DNA of 25,705 bases from SVQP01 sp045603085 (GTDB taxonomy: Bacteria > Bacillota > Clostridia > Oscillospirales > CAG-272): NCBI GenBank assembly GCA_045603085.1, contig JAZULL010000109.1, positions 1 through 25,705 of the forward strand, written 5' to 3'. A model generated the notes under the pieces. It did no database searches. It was given only the letters and a program-made list of their open reading frames with translations, and was not told the DNA's origin. A program made the translations under genes and the position numbers. Positions 7,160-16,081 of this stretch are shown piece after piece. The first letter of the stretch is position 1. Each line of letters starts with the position of its first letter.

Positions 7160-10100
7160 TTAATGATCATCCCAATTAGACTCAACTATTGTTACTCGCA
7201 ATGAATCATCGTTGGTTTCATCGGCTTTAGCGTTAAATTGCTCAGCGATATATGAAATATCATTGCTATTCCAAACCCAAATATTCCATGTACCATCAAT
7301 TATCTTGTCAATCAGCTTCAAATGGTTTCCGGTCTTTCCAAAATAAGAGTTATTTAAAAAATAAGTGTTGCATATATTTTGAAACTCATTATCATCAATA
7401 TCTAGCGCAATAAACTTCGTAAAACCTGAAGCACAGTAAGAAGCGCCTTTATCTGCGTCCACAAAAATAATTGACTGCATACCATCCTTTGAATAATCAT
7501 ACCAATCCAAGGTGTATCCTACACGTGGATGGCGTAAAGTGGCATAATAATCATTGGGTAATTCTGCCTTGCCCGAGAGTATTCTGGACACTTCTTTGCT
7601 ACTAATCACTTTAAACGCTTGATAATCGGAACCCGTATTGTTATAAAAATTATCAATATATCTAATAATTAAACCCTCGCCTTTGGAATTTACAAACAGC
7701 AAGCATAGTCCGGTTTGATTAAATTGATGTTTCTGCTGGGAATACACCCAAGATATAGCGCCCACATCCATAATCAGCATTTGCTCAACTGGAGATTGAG
7801 AAAATTCATAGAGAGAATTAATCTCACTTATAATCAGTTTTCTCTCGTAATCACATAGTACGTCCCAATTTTTTAGCAGCCCATATTGATCTTGGCCTTC
7901 CTTGCCATTTAACAATGTTGTGTAAAAAGAACCGTTAGGAACATTATCGAACTTTGACAAATCTGGCTTTTGCAAATCAGGGTAAGCATAATACGGATTC
8001 ATACTCCAATTAGCAATTGATGTTTGCTTTAAATGCGCCACCTCATTGTTTAAAATGAGTTTTTTATTTAAATCATCTGTAATGTTTACTGTAGCCTCAT
8101 TGTAATAAATTTGAATACTACGCCACAAATTATAGTGGACAACAATGTTGTGAGCAGACTGTGCAGTGCCGTCATATTCACACAATCTTTCAATTAAGGT
8201 TTCTTTCATCAGTTGTGGCATGAAACCAAAATAGGCAATATATGCTTTGGAATTCACATAATCCTTCAGGCCAACAGCATCAACTATCTGAGAGATAGTA
8301 AAATCGGCGGCCTTGGCAATAAACAGCGCTTGTCCTCCAACCGTAGCGCCAAATGTTGCTCCTAAGATAGACCCTGCGGAAAAATCAAACGATGCATCCA
8401 ACAGCATCTTTTCCAACTTGTCATACATAGCTAGGGTTGCCGCAAACATTTCGTTTTCGTATTCTGCCTTCAACTGAAGAATTGCCCGCTTCAAAATTAA
8501 ATCCTCAGGCGTATCGCCATCTACAGCCTCTAACAAAACATCGAAATATTCCAGTTGAGCAGCAGTTTCAAAAACTCGGTAATTCAAATAATCCGAAACT
8601 AAAGATATCGCGAGAAGCGCTCCGTCTGTGCTAACCTCGGCTTTTACTTCTTCTACTGCCTTAGACCCATCTGTGATTTTTTCTAGGATGTCATCGTCCA
8701 ATCCATTTAAAAAGAACTGTGCAGAGTCACTAATGCTCAAGTCCTCATACTTTTCAATGGCATCGCTATATCCATCCACTTTGTCCAGATAATCTGCCAA
8801 ATCAGAGGCGGTTTTCCACACTTCGCTGTTTTGTTCAGGGAATACCATCAATTCTTGATCCCCTGCATTCTCCGAAAGTTCTGGCATATTGCAAATGATG
8901 GTATGGATAAACGTATACGCCATTTTCTCCAACTCGGCTTCATCATTGCCACCGATATTGTTACATATCAGTCTCCATGTTTTCCCGATCACATCTCCGC
9001 CAAGCAAGGTATGCAGCACTTCATCGCCAGTGTCATAATTTGCGTTTTCTTCCAAATGATATAGAGTAGCTATATTGTATTCGTGAATATATTCATATTG
9101 GTTGGATGTAAGCAAGCCTTGCTCATTCAGTTGCTGGATAAAGCGTTCGACAATAATTTGCTCATAAGTTAGTGACGGAGAGGTGCTTTGAGGGCTTTCA
9201 ACAACAATATCACAAATCTTGATGAGGGTAGCGGGGTCAACGTCATCATAAGAAGATGCATATTTGTGGGAGATGTAAAGTGCGGTGGTGCCCAGTGCGT
9301 TGGCATTGACATAAACTTTTCCATTCGAATCCTTATATGTCCTTGCCACGCGGAAGTTATCGGTATATACATACCAGGTCACTGAGGTGCTATTGCTCAA
9401 TTCGACAACCAAAGTGTAGCCGTTATCATAATTGTGATCTCCAACCTTGAGTACAAGGTCATTGTTCAAATCATAAGTAGTGGTACCATCTTTGATTGCT
9501 GTGCTCGACACGACGGGCATATTGGGATTGCCGTTTTGTTTTACTTTGATAGATACCAGCTTCGTGGATGTAGAAGTCACCACTCCCGAATCACTGTGAT
9601 AAATCCTTAATTCTCCGGCGCGAGCAACACCCGAGGGGTTTTCTGTTCCTTTAATAACGTAGGTGTACAGTATACCGTTGGCTGTATACTGTTTTTCAAC
9701 AAGAGACATGGAAAACGCCTTGGAACTATCCGCCCACGCGGCAATACTCATATTGGTCTCAACGAATATCTTTTCATTGGAGAAGGCCGAATATGCTGTA
9801 TTGATCGTGGCTCCGTTCAAGTCATTGCCAGCAGCATCATGCACTCTAATGTAAGGCTCAGCGACCAAAGTTATGTTTTTAGTAGCAACAATCGTGGTAG
9901 ATCCTTGCCCCTTATTACGTGCATAAATGGTAATGACATATTTTGCGCCTGCTTGGTCAAGCATGAGCGTTTGAGAACCAGCGCGTGCATAACCGTTTCC
10001 ACTAGTCTTAACACTCGTTCCGGCGCCTGTCAAAAAGCTATAAACACTTGAGAGGTCAAAGGAGGAAGCGTCGCTCAACGAACTTGCATCATAAATAGCA

Positions 10101-12115
10101 TAATCGCAATACTTCCCTGTAGCGGATTCAGTAATCGTAATCTGGATGTGCTCCAGTGTGCCACCATTAGCAAACACCGTGCCTTCAAATGTGAAGGGAT
10201 CTCCAATAGTGTGCTGACTTGTAGCGGTATTAAAATCTGTCGAGGGGGTTCCGCTGTTTTCCGACGCCTTTACTGTAAATCTAAATGTTTTACCAACCAG
10301 AACTGTACCATCGGAATTCTTTGCAGCTACCCATAAGCGATACGAATGTCCCTCTATGAGTTTGCCGGACGAAATAATATAGTTTGAATCATCAATTGCC
10401 AAATCCAACGCCTTCACAACATTGCTCTCGTCGAGAGAATCGGGATATAGGGTTAAATCGCGCAAAGCTATGGCATACTCATATACTCCGAGCACTTCGT
10501 CCCAAGAAAGGAGAAGGTCATTTTTGGTCACAACCGCGCCATCAGTTAAACCGCTCAAAATAATACTGGTTGCGCCATCATCATTGCCGGTATCACCAGC
10601 AGTACCGGAGCCACCGCCAATGTCCTCATAGTCATCCGAGTCACCTTCCACTTGGAAAACAATAGAAGAATTGCGAACATAAGAGTCATCGGTTGTACTG
10701 TAAAACTCTATTGTCAATTGGTAACAGTGCCCCTTACTTAACACATTCTTGGGGATTTCGTAATAATCACTGTACACTTCTTCTTCGACTAAGACCTCTT
10801 CGTTGTCAGTAATATCAAACAAAATGACTGTTTCATAGGCCCACATCGAATGATTCCATTCTGCATCAAACGATGCATAATCAACTATCTCGCCATATTC
10901 CGGATATGTAATATCAGAATTGCTAGAATCGTCAGGCCCCTGAACAATGGTGAACACAACTTCTCCGCCATTTTCGTTAGTGAAAGTTATTGTTCCGATT
11001 CTGGGGAAATCGCCGGTGTTTTCATCCACCAATGCTTTCACAGAACCTTGCCCCTCACCGGAAGCATATTTCAAAGTAATCCAATCATCGGATGTGGTTG
11101 CCTGCCACGGAGCATTAGACGAAACCCAAATAGAGGCATCATCTTCTTCATAAGTAGGCGTCCAAGTAGTTTTACTGCCCTTTCCAACCAAAATATCATC
11201 ATTATCGCCCCATTGAAAATAATAATAATCTGGTGAATATGTATAGCTTCCGTTTTTATCATACGCAATGATTTCAAATTGGTATTGTCCTACATATACA
11301 TATGCATCGTCATAACAAAATTCGTAGTACGATTCGGTGATGCCTTCGATGGTTTCTTCTTCTTCCCAGTCTCCATCTTCATATAAATACGTGATAATGG
11401 TATATGAAACAGCACCTTCGACATCGTTCCATCTCACCGTGAAATCGTCATCAAAATAAGGATAATTATCATCCTCGCTTGTAGGGAGATTAGGGTACAT
11501 CAGCACCGGATCTGCCAGCGGAAGCGCTTTGGGCTCAGCCTCAAGACAATTATCAAGATTTTCCTGATATTCATTTCCGTTTTTGTCCGTTACCAGTACG
11601 GAAAAACTATAGTTGCCCTCAATCACAGGCGAATATTCCAAAGACGCGCCACCGGAAATATGATCAATAGCGGAGCCGTCCAAATATACGTCAATATTCA
11701 GGCTAATATCGCCAGAGGGACGATTGGTGGCGACAGACAGAGTAATACTTTCACCAACAGTGATATTCGATTTATCAACCGTAACTGCGGAGACAGTTAG
11801 GTCAACCGCAAAATCGGTTAAATTTTGATAACCTCTGTGTTTCGCGAGATGCTTCGACAAGATATCCAAGTCATCAGCAGTGATTTGCCCATCTCTGTTG
11901 ATATCAGCCGCATTTTCGTCTGCAATCGAGGCGTTACCGGAAAGGTATCGATTGAGAATAAAGCGGTCGAGATTTGTAACATAACCATCATTATTTACAT
12001 CTCCAAGAACCGAATTCTCAATTTCCGACGCATGTGCGGTAATACAAATCAATATAACGATTGATATTACCAAACTGCAAAAAAACAATTTCTTAAAAAG
12101 CAATCTGTGTTTCAT
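7160..12115 (-). CDS. Giant secreted dockerin protein with Ig/FN3-like and BACON domains
   Basis: 1651 residues. The signal peptide is MKHRLLFKKLFF… with a likely cut after ITAHA (~29). A type I-like dockerin follows at ~37-95, with two calcium loops, DVNNDGYVTNLD (39-50) and DINRDGQITADD (71-82), each followed by a helix. Next come Ig/FN3-like modules, a BACON-type domain (~325-395; WVSSNAPWQA … WITL … GTITFTNENGG … VVFTIVQG), and further beta-rich modules to ~residue 985. The last ~660 residues are predicted helical then mixed, with a glycine zipper at 1248-1261 (G-SIL-G-ATF-G-ATV-GG); I do not recognise this part. Dockerins bind cohesins, and a cohesin protein is encoded 44 bp upstream. 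The ATG at 12115 has GAAAGG at good spacing; the ATG at 12130 has a weaker site. The gene is AT-rich compared with its flanks. No catalytic motif was recognised. Confidence 0.88.
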   Translation of the reverse strand: MKHRLLFKKLFFCSLVISIVILICITAHASEIENSVLGDVNNDGYVTNLDRFILNRYLSGNASIADENAADINRDGQITADDLDILSKHLAKHRGYQNLTDFAVDLTVSAVTVDKSNITVGESITLSVATNRPSGDISLNIDVYLDGSAIDHISGGASLEYSPVIEGNYSFSVLVTDKNGNEYQENLDNCLEAEPKALPLADPVLMYPNLPTSEDDNYPYFDDDFTVRWNDVEGAVSYTIITYLYEDGDWEEEETIEGITESYYEFCYDDAYVYVGQYQFEIIAYDKNGSYTYSPDYYYFQWGDNDDILVGKGSKTTWTPTYEEDDASIWVSSNAPWQATTSDDWITLKYASGEGQGSVKALVDENTGDFPRIGTITFTNENGGEVVFTIVQGPDDSSNSDITYPEYGEIVDYASFDAEWNHSMWAYETVILFDITDNEEVLVEEEVYSDYYEIPKNVLSKGHCYQLTIEFYSTTDDSYVRNSSIVFQVEGDSDDYEDIGGGSGTAGDTGNDDGATSIILSGLTDGAVVTKNDLLLSWDEVLGVYEYAIALRDLTLYPDSLDESNVVKALDLAIDDSNYIISSGKLIEGHSYRLWVAAKNSDGTVLVGKTFRFTVKASENSGTPSTDFNTATSQHTIGDPFTFEGTVFANGGTLEHIQITITESATGKYCDYAIYDASSLSDASSFDLSSVYSFLTGAGTSVKTSGNGYARAGSQTLMLDQAGAKYVITIYARNKGQGSTTIVATKNITLVAEPYIRVHDAAGNDLNGATINTAYSAFSNEKIFVETNMSIAAWADSSKAFSMSLVEKQYTANGILYTYVIKGTENPSGVARAGELRIYHSDSGVVTSTSTKLVSIKVKQNGNPNMPVVSSTAIKDGTTTYDLNNDLVLKVGDHNYDNGYTLVVELSNSTSVTWYVYTDNFRVARTYKDSNGKVYVNANALGTTALYISHKYASSYDDVDPATLIKICDIVVESPQSTSPSLTYEQIIVERFIQQLNEQGLLTSNQYEYIHEYNIATLYHLEENANYDTGDEVLHTLLGGDVIGKTWRLICNNIGGNDEAELEKMAYTFIHTIICNMPELSENAGDQELMVFPEQNSEVWKTASDLADYLDKVDGYSDAIEKYEDLSISDSAQFFLNGLDDDILEKITDGSKAVEEVKAEVSTDGALLAISLVSDYLNYRVFETAAQLEYFDVLLEAVDGDTPEDLILKRAILQLKAEYENEMFAATLAMYDKLEKMLLDASFDFSAGSILGATFGATVGGQALFIAKAADFTISQIVDAVGLKDYVNSKAYIAYFGFMPQLMKETLIERLCEYDGTAQSAHNIVVHYNLWRSIQIYYNEATVNITDDLNKKLILNNEVAHLKQTSIANWSMNPYYAYPDLQKPDLSKFDNVPNGSFYTTLLNGKEGQDQYGLLKNWDVLCDYERKLIISEINSLYEFSQSPVEQMLIMDVGAISWVYSQQKHQFNQTGLCLLFVNSKGEGLIIRYIDNFYNNTGSDYQAFKVISSKEVSRILSGKAELPNDYYATLRHPRVGYTLDWYDYSKDGMQSIIFVDADKGASYCASGFTKFIALDIDDNEFQNICNTYFLNNSYFGKTGNHLKLIDKIIDGTWNIWVWNSNDISYIAEQFNAKADETNDDSLRVTIVESNWDDH

Positions 12116-12159
12116 TTTTGCGCCTTTCATTCGTTTTCTCTAGTAGTTACGAAATTCCG

Positions 12160-15021
12160 TCATTCCGCGGTTTGCAGAGCCAGTTTATCCAGCACCTCGG
12201 ATTTCGTTTCACCGCACACTCGGCAGGTATATACGATTAGGCCCGTAGCGTCTTCGGTAGGTTCCGTTACAACAACACCCTTATCCCAGCGGTGAGTATC
12301 ACGCCCCCCCTCAGTTACAGCAATAAAACCACTAATCATTGTGTACTCTTTGGTTTGACCATCGGCATCAATAATGCCGTCACGAGGACTGGTCAGCGTT
12401 ATATCATATACGCCTTCGGTTGCATTCGAAGAAATCTCAAATACCAATTCGATGATTCTGCCATTGCTGGTAATGTTTGTAGTTCTTTCGTCATTTTCCC
12501 ACGTTAATGTATACGGAGAAACAAACTGCTCGGTATGCATCGCACCGGGTATAAGACCTAAATCATTTATGGCAATCAGTTGCAGAGCAGAGGCGTCGAA
12601 ATCCACCAACATACTTGCGCTGATAAAGCCGCTATTATTGCTTAAATCAATGTACAACGTAATGGTTTCTCCAATTGCTGCTATACCATTAGTCAATATT
12701 ATGGTAGGTTGAGTTGAATCTTCAATGTACGTTGCCTCTACCACTTGATTGGAATATACATGGCGGTAAATGCCCCGCCACCCATTAAATGTGTAGCCAG
12801 TACGGGACGGATCCGACGGTGGTGTTGCCGAAGCACCGCTATTCACTACAGTTTCTTGTAAAACAGTGCCATCATAATCAATAAAAGACACTGTAAATTG
12901 CTGAACATATTGAGCGGTCACGGTCAAATCTGCGGAAATATTATCGAAAGAGACATCCCAACCAATAAATGCGTACCCTTCTCTTTGAGGATCCATGGGG
13001 GCTTGAGCATTTTCGCCTTCTACTACCACTTGCTCACTTAAAATTGTTCCGTCATAATTCTTGAATATTACTACATACTCCGTTTCCGGTTCGTCCGTAG
13101 AGGGTTCATCCGTGGAGGGCTCATCCGTAGAGGGTTCGTCTGTGGAGGGTTCATCCGTGGAGGGCTCATCCGTAGAGGGTTCGTCTGTGGAGGGTTCATC
13201 CGTGGAGGGTTCGTCCGTGGAAGGCTCGTCTGTAGAGGGTTCGTCCGTAGAGGGTTCATCCGTGGAGGGTTCGTCCGTGTAAGGCTCGTCTGTAGAGGGT
13301 TCGTCCGTAGAGGGCTCATCTGTGGTGGGCTCATCTGTGGAGGGCTCATCCGTAGAGGGCTCATCTGTGGTGGGCTCATCCGTAGAGGGCTCATCCGTGG
13401 TGGGTTCATCTGTAGAGGGGTCGTCCGTTTCAGGGACGCCAACATAGCCCGCATCAATTTCGGTTCCGTTAGATAGCACGAGTATCAGGTGCATTTGATC
13501 GTTAATATATGCATTCACAACGCTGACACCCTGCTCGCCTTGGTCACCCGTTTCGCCTTGGTCGCCCTTTTCGCCTTGGTCACCCTTTTCACCTTGGATA
13601 CCCTGTTCACCTTGGTCACCTTTTTCACCCTTTTCGCCAACAAGGGTCAGTAACCAATCGGTCAGCGTTCCATTATAGCCATTCTCAACGGCAAGTTCGT
13701 ATGCAGACTTTCCGTCAGCGCCATCAGATCCATTGGCGCCATCCTTGCCTGCTGCGCCCACAAGAGAGGCAAGCCACTCGGTCAGCGAACCATTAAAGCC
13801 ATTTTCACAAGCCAATTCATAGGCGGATTTTCCGTTCGCACCATCAATGCCGTCAAGGCCATTCTGTCCGACAAGAGAGTCAAGCCATTCGACCAAGGAA
13901 CCATCAAATCCGTTTTCGCAAGCCAGTTCGTATGCAGACTTGCCATCCGCGCCATCCTTACCATCAGAACCATTCTGACCGGCAAGAGATGCAATCCATT
14001 CAGATGCCGTTCCCTTGTAGCCAAGTTCTACAGCCAAATTATATGCGGATTGTCCATCCTTGCCATCCACGCCGTCTTTACCTGCCGCACCGACAAGAGA
14101 CGCGAGCCAAGTCTGGATATCACCCTGATATCCGTTTTCTACGGCAAGTTCATATGCAGATTTGCCGGCGTCGCCTTTTACTGCAACGCCATCTTTACCA
14201 ACAAGCGAAGCCAGCCATTCCGTTTCCGTTCCGGTATAGCCATTCTTTACAGCCAACTCGTAGGCAGACATGCCCGTCGCACCAGTTGCACCGGTGTCGC
14301 CCTTGGCGCCAACTTCACCGACAAGAGAAGCAAGCCACTCGGTAACCGTTCCTGTATAACCATTTTCGACAGCGAGCTCATATGCTGACTTGCCATCCGC
14401 ACCGTCCTTGCCGTCGTCCCCCTTAACAGAAGCACCGTCCTCGCCAACCAGAGAAGCCAGCCATTCTGTCAGTGTTCCATCAAATCCTGCGTCACAAGCA
14501 AGCTCATATGCAGATTTACCATCGGCACCATCTTTTCCATCCGTGCCATCAGTGCCGTTCAATCCGTCTTTGCCAACCAGAGAATCCAGCCACTGCGAAA
14601 GAGATCCCTTAAATCCGTTCGCGCAGGCAAGCTCGTATGCTGATTTGCCATTTGTGCCATTAGTACCATTCTTTCCGTTGGCGCCATCCGCACCTACTAA
14701 TGACTCCAGCCACTCCTGTTCTGTGCCTGAGTAGCCATTCTTAACAGCGATCTCGTAGGCGGATTGACCGTTAGCGCCATCCTGCCCTGCTGCACCCACC
14801 TCGCCTACAAGAGATGCAAGCCACTCTTCGACTGTGCCGGTGTAGCCCTTATCAACCGCGAGTTCATAGGCGGATTTTCCATCCGCTCCATTTTTGCCAT
14901 TTGCGCCGGCAGGGCCTCGTTCTCCCTGCTTACCGCAAGTAGCAAGCCCTGTCGTCAACAGCGCGATTAATAACAACACCGACGTAGCCAGCGTTATTAC
15001 TCTCAAAGTGCTTTTGCTCAT
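12160..15021 (-). CDS. Anchored cohesin protein with collagen-like/SAYEL stalk (scaffoldin-like)
   Basis: 953 residues. The N-terminal hydrophobic helix ends GLATC (Cys29); Thr before Cys is atypical for a lipobox, so lipidation is likely but not certain. Residues 30-498: eleven ~25-residue units (SAYELAVxNGYxG … EWLASLVG) spaced by collagen-like Gly-X-Y runs, ending in GEKGDQGEQG-type repeats. 499-534: small beta module (HLILVLSNGTEIDAGYVG). 535-644: 22 PSTDE/PTTDE pentads. 649-769: two InlB/Listeria-Bacteroides B-repeats (each with YDGT…GY.F.GW). 770-901: cohesin domain (GETITLYIDLSNN … SASMLVDFDASALQL … GRIIELVFEIS … GVYDITLTS). 902-953: HRWDKGVV…YTCRVCGETK module with a Cys pair. The ATG at 15021 follows GGAGG at good spacing. 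It is the first gene of an operon with the dockerin gene, which implies a surface receptor for that protein. No LPXTG or SLH domain is present. Confidence 0.88.
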   Translation of the reverse strand: MSKSTLRVITLATSVLLLIALLTTGLATCGKQGERGPAGANGKNGADGKSAYELAVDKGYTGTVEEWLASLVGEVGAAGQDGANGQSAYEIAVKNGYSGTEQEWLESLVGADGANGKNGTNGTNGKSAYELACANGFKGSLSQWLDSLVGKDGLNGTDGTDGKDGADGKSAYELACDAGFDGTLTEWLASLVGEDGASVKGDDGKDGADGKSAYELAVENGYTGTVTEWLASLVGEVGAKGDTGATGATGMSAYELAVKNGYTGTETEWLASLVGKDGVAVKGDAGKSAYELAVENGYQGDIQTWLASLVGAAGKDGVDGKDGQSAYNLAVELGYKGTASEWIASLAGQNGSDGKDGADGKSAYELACENGFDGSLVEWLDSLVGQNGLDGIDGANGKSAYELACENGFNGSLTEWLASLVGAAGKDGANGSDGADGKSAYELAVENGYNGTLTDWLLTLVGEKGEKGDQGEQGIQGEKGDQGEKGDQGETGDQGEQGVSVVNAYINDQMHLILVLSNGTEIDAGYVGVPETDDPSTDEPTTDEPSTDEPTTDEPSTDEPSTDEPTTDEPSTDEPSTDEPYTDEPSTDEPSTDEPSTDEPSTDEPSTDEPSTDEPSTDEPSTDEPSTDEPSTDEPSTDEPSTDEPETEYVVIFKNYDGTILSEQVVVEGENAQAPMDPQREGYAFIGWDVSFDNISADLTVTAQYVQQFTVSFIDYDGTVLQETVVNSGASATPPSDPSRTGYTFNGWRGIYRHVYSNQVVEATYIEDSTQPTIILTNGIAAIGETITLYIDLSNNSGFISASMLVDFDASALQLIAINDLGLIPGAMHTEQFVSPYTLTWENDERTTNITSNGRIIELVFEISSNATEGVYDITLTSPRDGIIDADGQTKEYTMISGFIAVTEGGRDTHRWDKGVVVTEPTEDATGLIVYTCRVCGETKSEVLDKLALQTAE
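13090..13419 (-). repeat. 22 tandem 15-bp repeats encoding PSTDE pentads
   Basis: 330 bp of in-frame 15-mers, mostly encoding Pro-Ser-Thr-Asp-Glu with Thr (four copies) or Tyr (one copy) replacing Ser in some units. Neighbouring copies differ only by synonymous changes, as expected for slippage or unequal recombination. The segment should be an extended, acidic, possibly glycosylated spacer between the collagen-like stalk and the cohesin end. Confidence 0.9.
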
Positions 15022-15160
15022 GATTGTGCCTCCATGTAACAACGATATCGCTTAGTGGAATTATTTCTCTCCGAGTGAGGTTACAGACAGGACGGGGAGT
15101 GAGGGAGAGGTACTGAACAGTAACGCCAACTCTGATGAAACATTATTCAAATATAATAAT

Positions 15161-15189
15161 ATTCTATCACTTTTATAAAATTCTGTAAA
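15161..15189 (-). promoter_or_regulatory. Promoter of the cohesin/dockerin operon
   Basis: Minus strand: -35 TTTACA (15189-15184), 17-bp spacer, extended -10 TGATAGAAT (hexamer 15166-15161). It leaves a ~130-nt untranslated leader (15022-~15154) in which I see no convincing riboswitch. The rest of the 15022-15337 gap holds this promoter and two hairpins only. Confidence 0.75.
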
Positions 15190-15238
15190 TGCAACAATTA
15201 TACAAATAAACTATTATAATGTTGTCCAAAATTACAAT

Positions 15239-15262
15239 ACGCCCCGGATTGCTCGGGGGCGT
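15239..15262 (-). terminator. Hairpin upstream of the cohesin operon, near-copy of the 7130-7155 hairpin
   Basis: ACGCCCCGGA / TCGGGGGCGT, one mismatch, minus-strand loop GCAA (GNRA type). It separates the operon promoter from the upstream Xre gene and would stop read-through from it. Confidence 0.5.
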
Positions 15263-15306
15263 TAATATCACGCTTTATTGTCATGTCGATCATTCTATAC
15301 AAACAC

Positions 15307-15334
15307 AAACGGGAGAGTTGCCTCTCTCCCGTTT
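15307..15334 (-). terminator. Terminator of the Xre/membrane gene
   Basis: Perfect 11-bp stem AAACGGGAGAG / CTCTCCCGTTT, four bases after the stop codon on the minus strand, followed on that strand by GTGTTTGT. Confidence 0.75.
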
Positions 15335-15337
15335 TCT

Positions 15338-16039
15338 TTATTCTTCATCTTTTTTCCGATCAAGTTTATCAAACACCAGGGTGCACAGGATCGAGGAAAT
15401 GCCGCACAGCACTGCGGCGGCGACAAAGATCAGCCAGCCCGGGTGCCACAGATTCCACATAAAGCCCATGACAAGGTAGGCGGGGATGGCGATCAGGAAC
15501 ACGATCGAGCAAAATGCGGCGTTCAGACTATCCCAATCCACACCGCTCATGCTCTTGGACTCTATCTGCTTGGACCGCCCTGTAGAGCGGAAGCGGATGG
15601 CCTTTAAAACGCTGCTCAGAAGTGCGGCCACCACAAAGGCAAGCCAGCCCGGATGCCACAGATTCCATATAAATCCCATAAGCAAAAATGCCACGGTTGC
15701 CAACGGGAACAGCAATACGTCAATGACTTTGAAAACGTCGCCTTTCCCTACCTCTAAATCAAAATCCGCATGGATGGTTTGCTTTCCGCTCTCATCCTCT
15801 TGCATCTCCTGCTCGATCGGCTCTTGCACGTCAGTCTTGGTCGCGTCACCGCGCACCAGGGTTTCCATGTCGCACTCCAGAATATCACAGAGTCTGATGA
15901 CGGTCTCCACGTCGGGGTACACCGAGTCTGTTTCCCAGCGCGAAATGGTCTGGCGCGAGACGTACATGCGCTCGGCAAGCTCCTCTTGAGTGATCCCCTT
16001 TTTCTTTCTCAGATATCCGATATTTGATCCAAAGCTCAT
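15338..16039 (-). CDS. Xre-family regulator with duplicated membrane unit
   Basis: 233 residues. Residues ~6-60 are a Cro/C1-type helix-turn-helix (LRKKKGITQEELAERMYVS then RQTISRWE). An acidic Glu/Asp/Gln linker (~70-100) follows, then a membrane part holding an internal duplication: MGFIWNLWHPGWL at 121-133 and MGFMWNLWHPGWL at 191-203, exactly 70 residues apart, each inside a hydrophobic segment long enough to span the membrane. Such HTH-membrane fusions occur widely in Firmicutes; the signal sensed is unknown. The start ATG follows AAGGAGATAAGT. A perfect 9-9-9 inverted repeat at 16055-16081 overlaps its promoter, pointing to autorepression. It is a single gene, transcribed toward the cohesin operon but separated from it by two hairpins. 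Confidence 0.88.
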   Translation of the reverse strand: MSFGSNIGYLRKKKGITQEELAERMYVSRQTISRWETDSVYPDVETVIRLCDILECDMETLVRGDATKTDVQEPIEQEMQEDESGKQTIHADFDLEVGKGDVFKVIDVLLFPLATVAFLLMGFIWNLWHPGWLAFVVAALLSSVLKAIRFRSTGRSKQIESKSMSGVDWDSLNAAFCSIVFLIAIPAYLVMGFMWNLWHPGWLIFVAAAVLCGISSILCTLVFDKLDRKKDEE

Positions 16040-16054
16040 ACTTATCTCCTTATC

Positions 16055-16081
16055 GTTTGATGTCTATATCTTACATCAAAC
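16055..16081. promoter_or_regulatory. Likely operator for the Xre regulator
   Basis: Perfect inverted repeat GTTTGATGT - 9 bases - ACATCAAAC centred 29 bases upstream of the regulator's start codon. It overlaps the predicted -10 box, the expected layout for autorepression. Binding by this particular protein is inferred from position only. Confidence 0.6.

Noticed and set aside
13061..13282. Antisense SSVEG-repeat peptide frame
   Set aside because: Produced automatically by reading the PSTDE 15-mers on the other strand; no ribosome site.
13090..13419. CRISPR array
   Set aside because: The repeats are contiguous 15-mers without unique spacers, lie inside a reading frame and have no cas genes nearby.
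12160..15021. Phage tail-fibre gene (collagen-like plus SAYEL units occur in tail fibres)
   Set aside because: No phage genes are nearby, and the protein has an N-terminal export/anchor segment, InlB-type repeats and a cohesin domain, which indicate a cell-surface protein.
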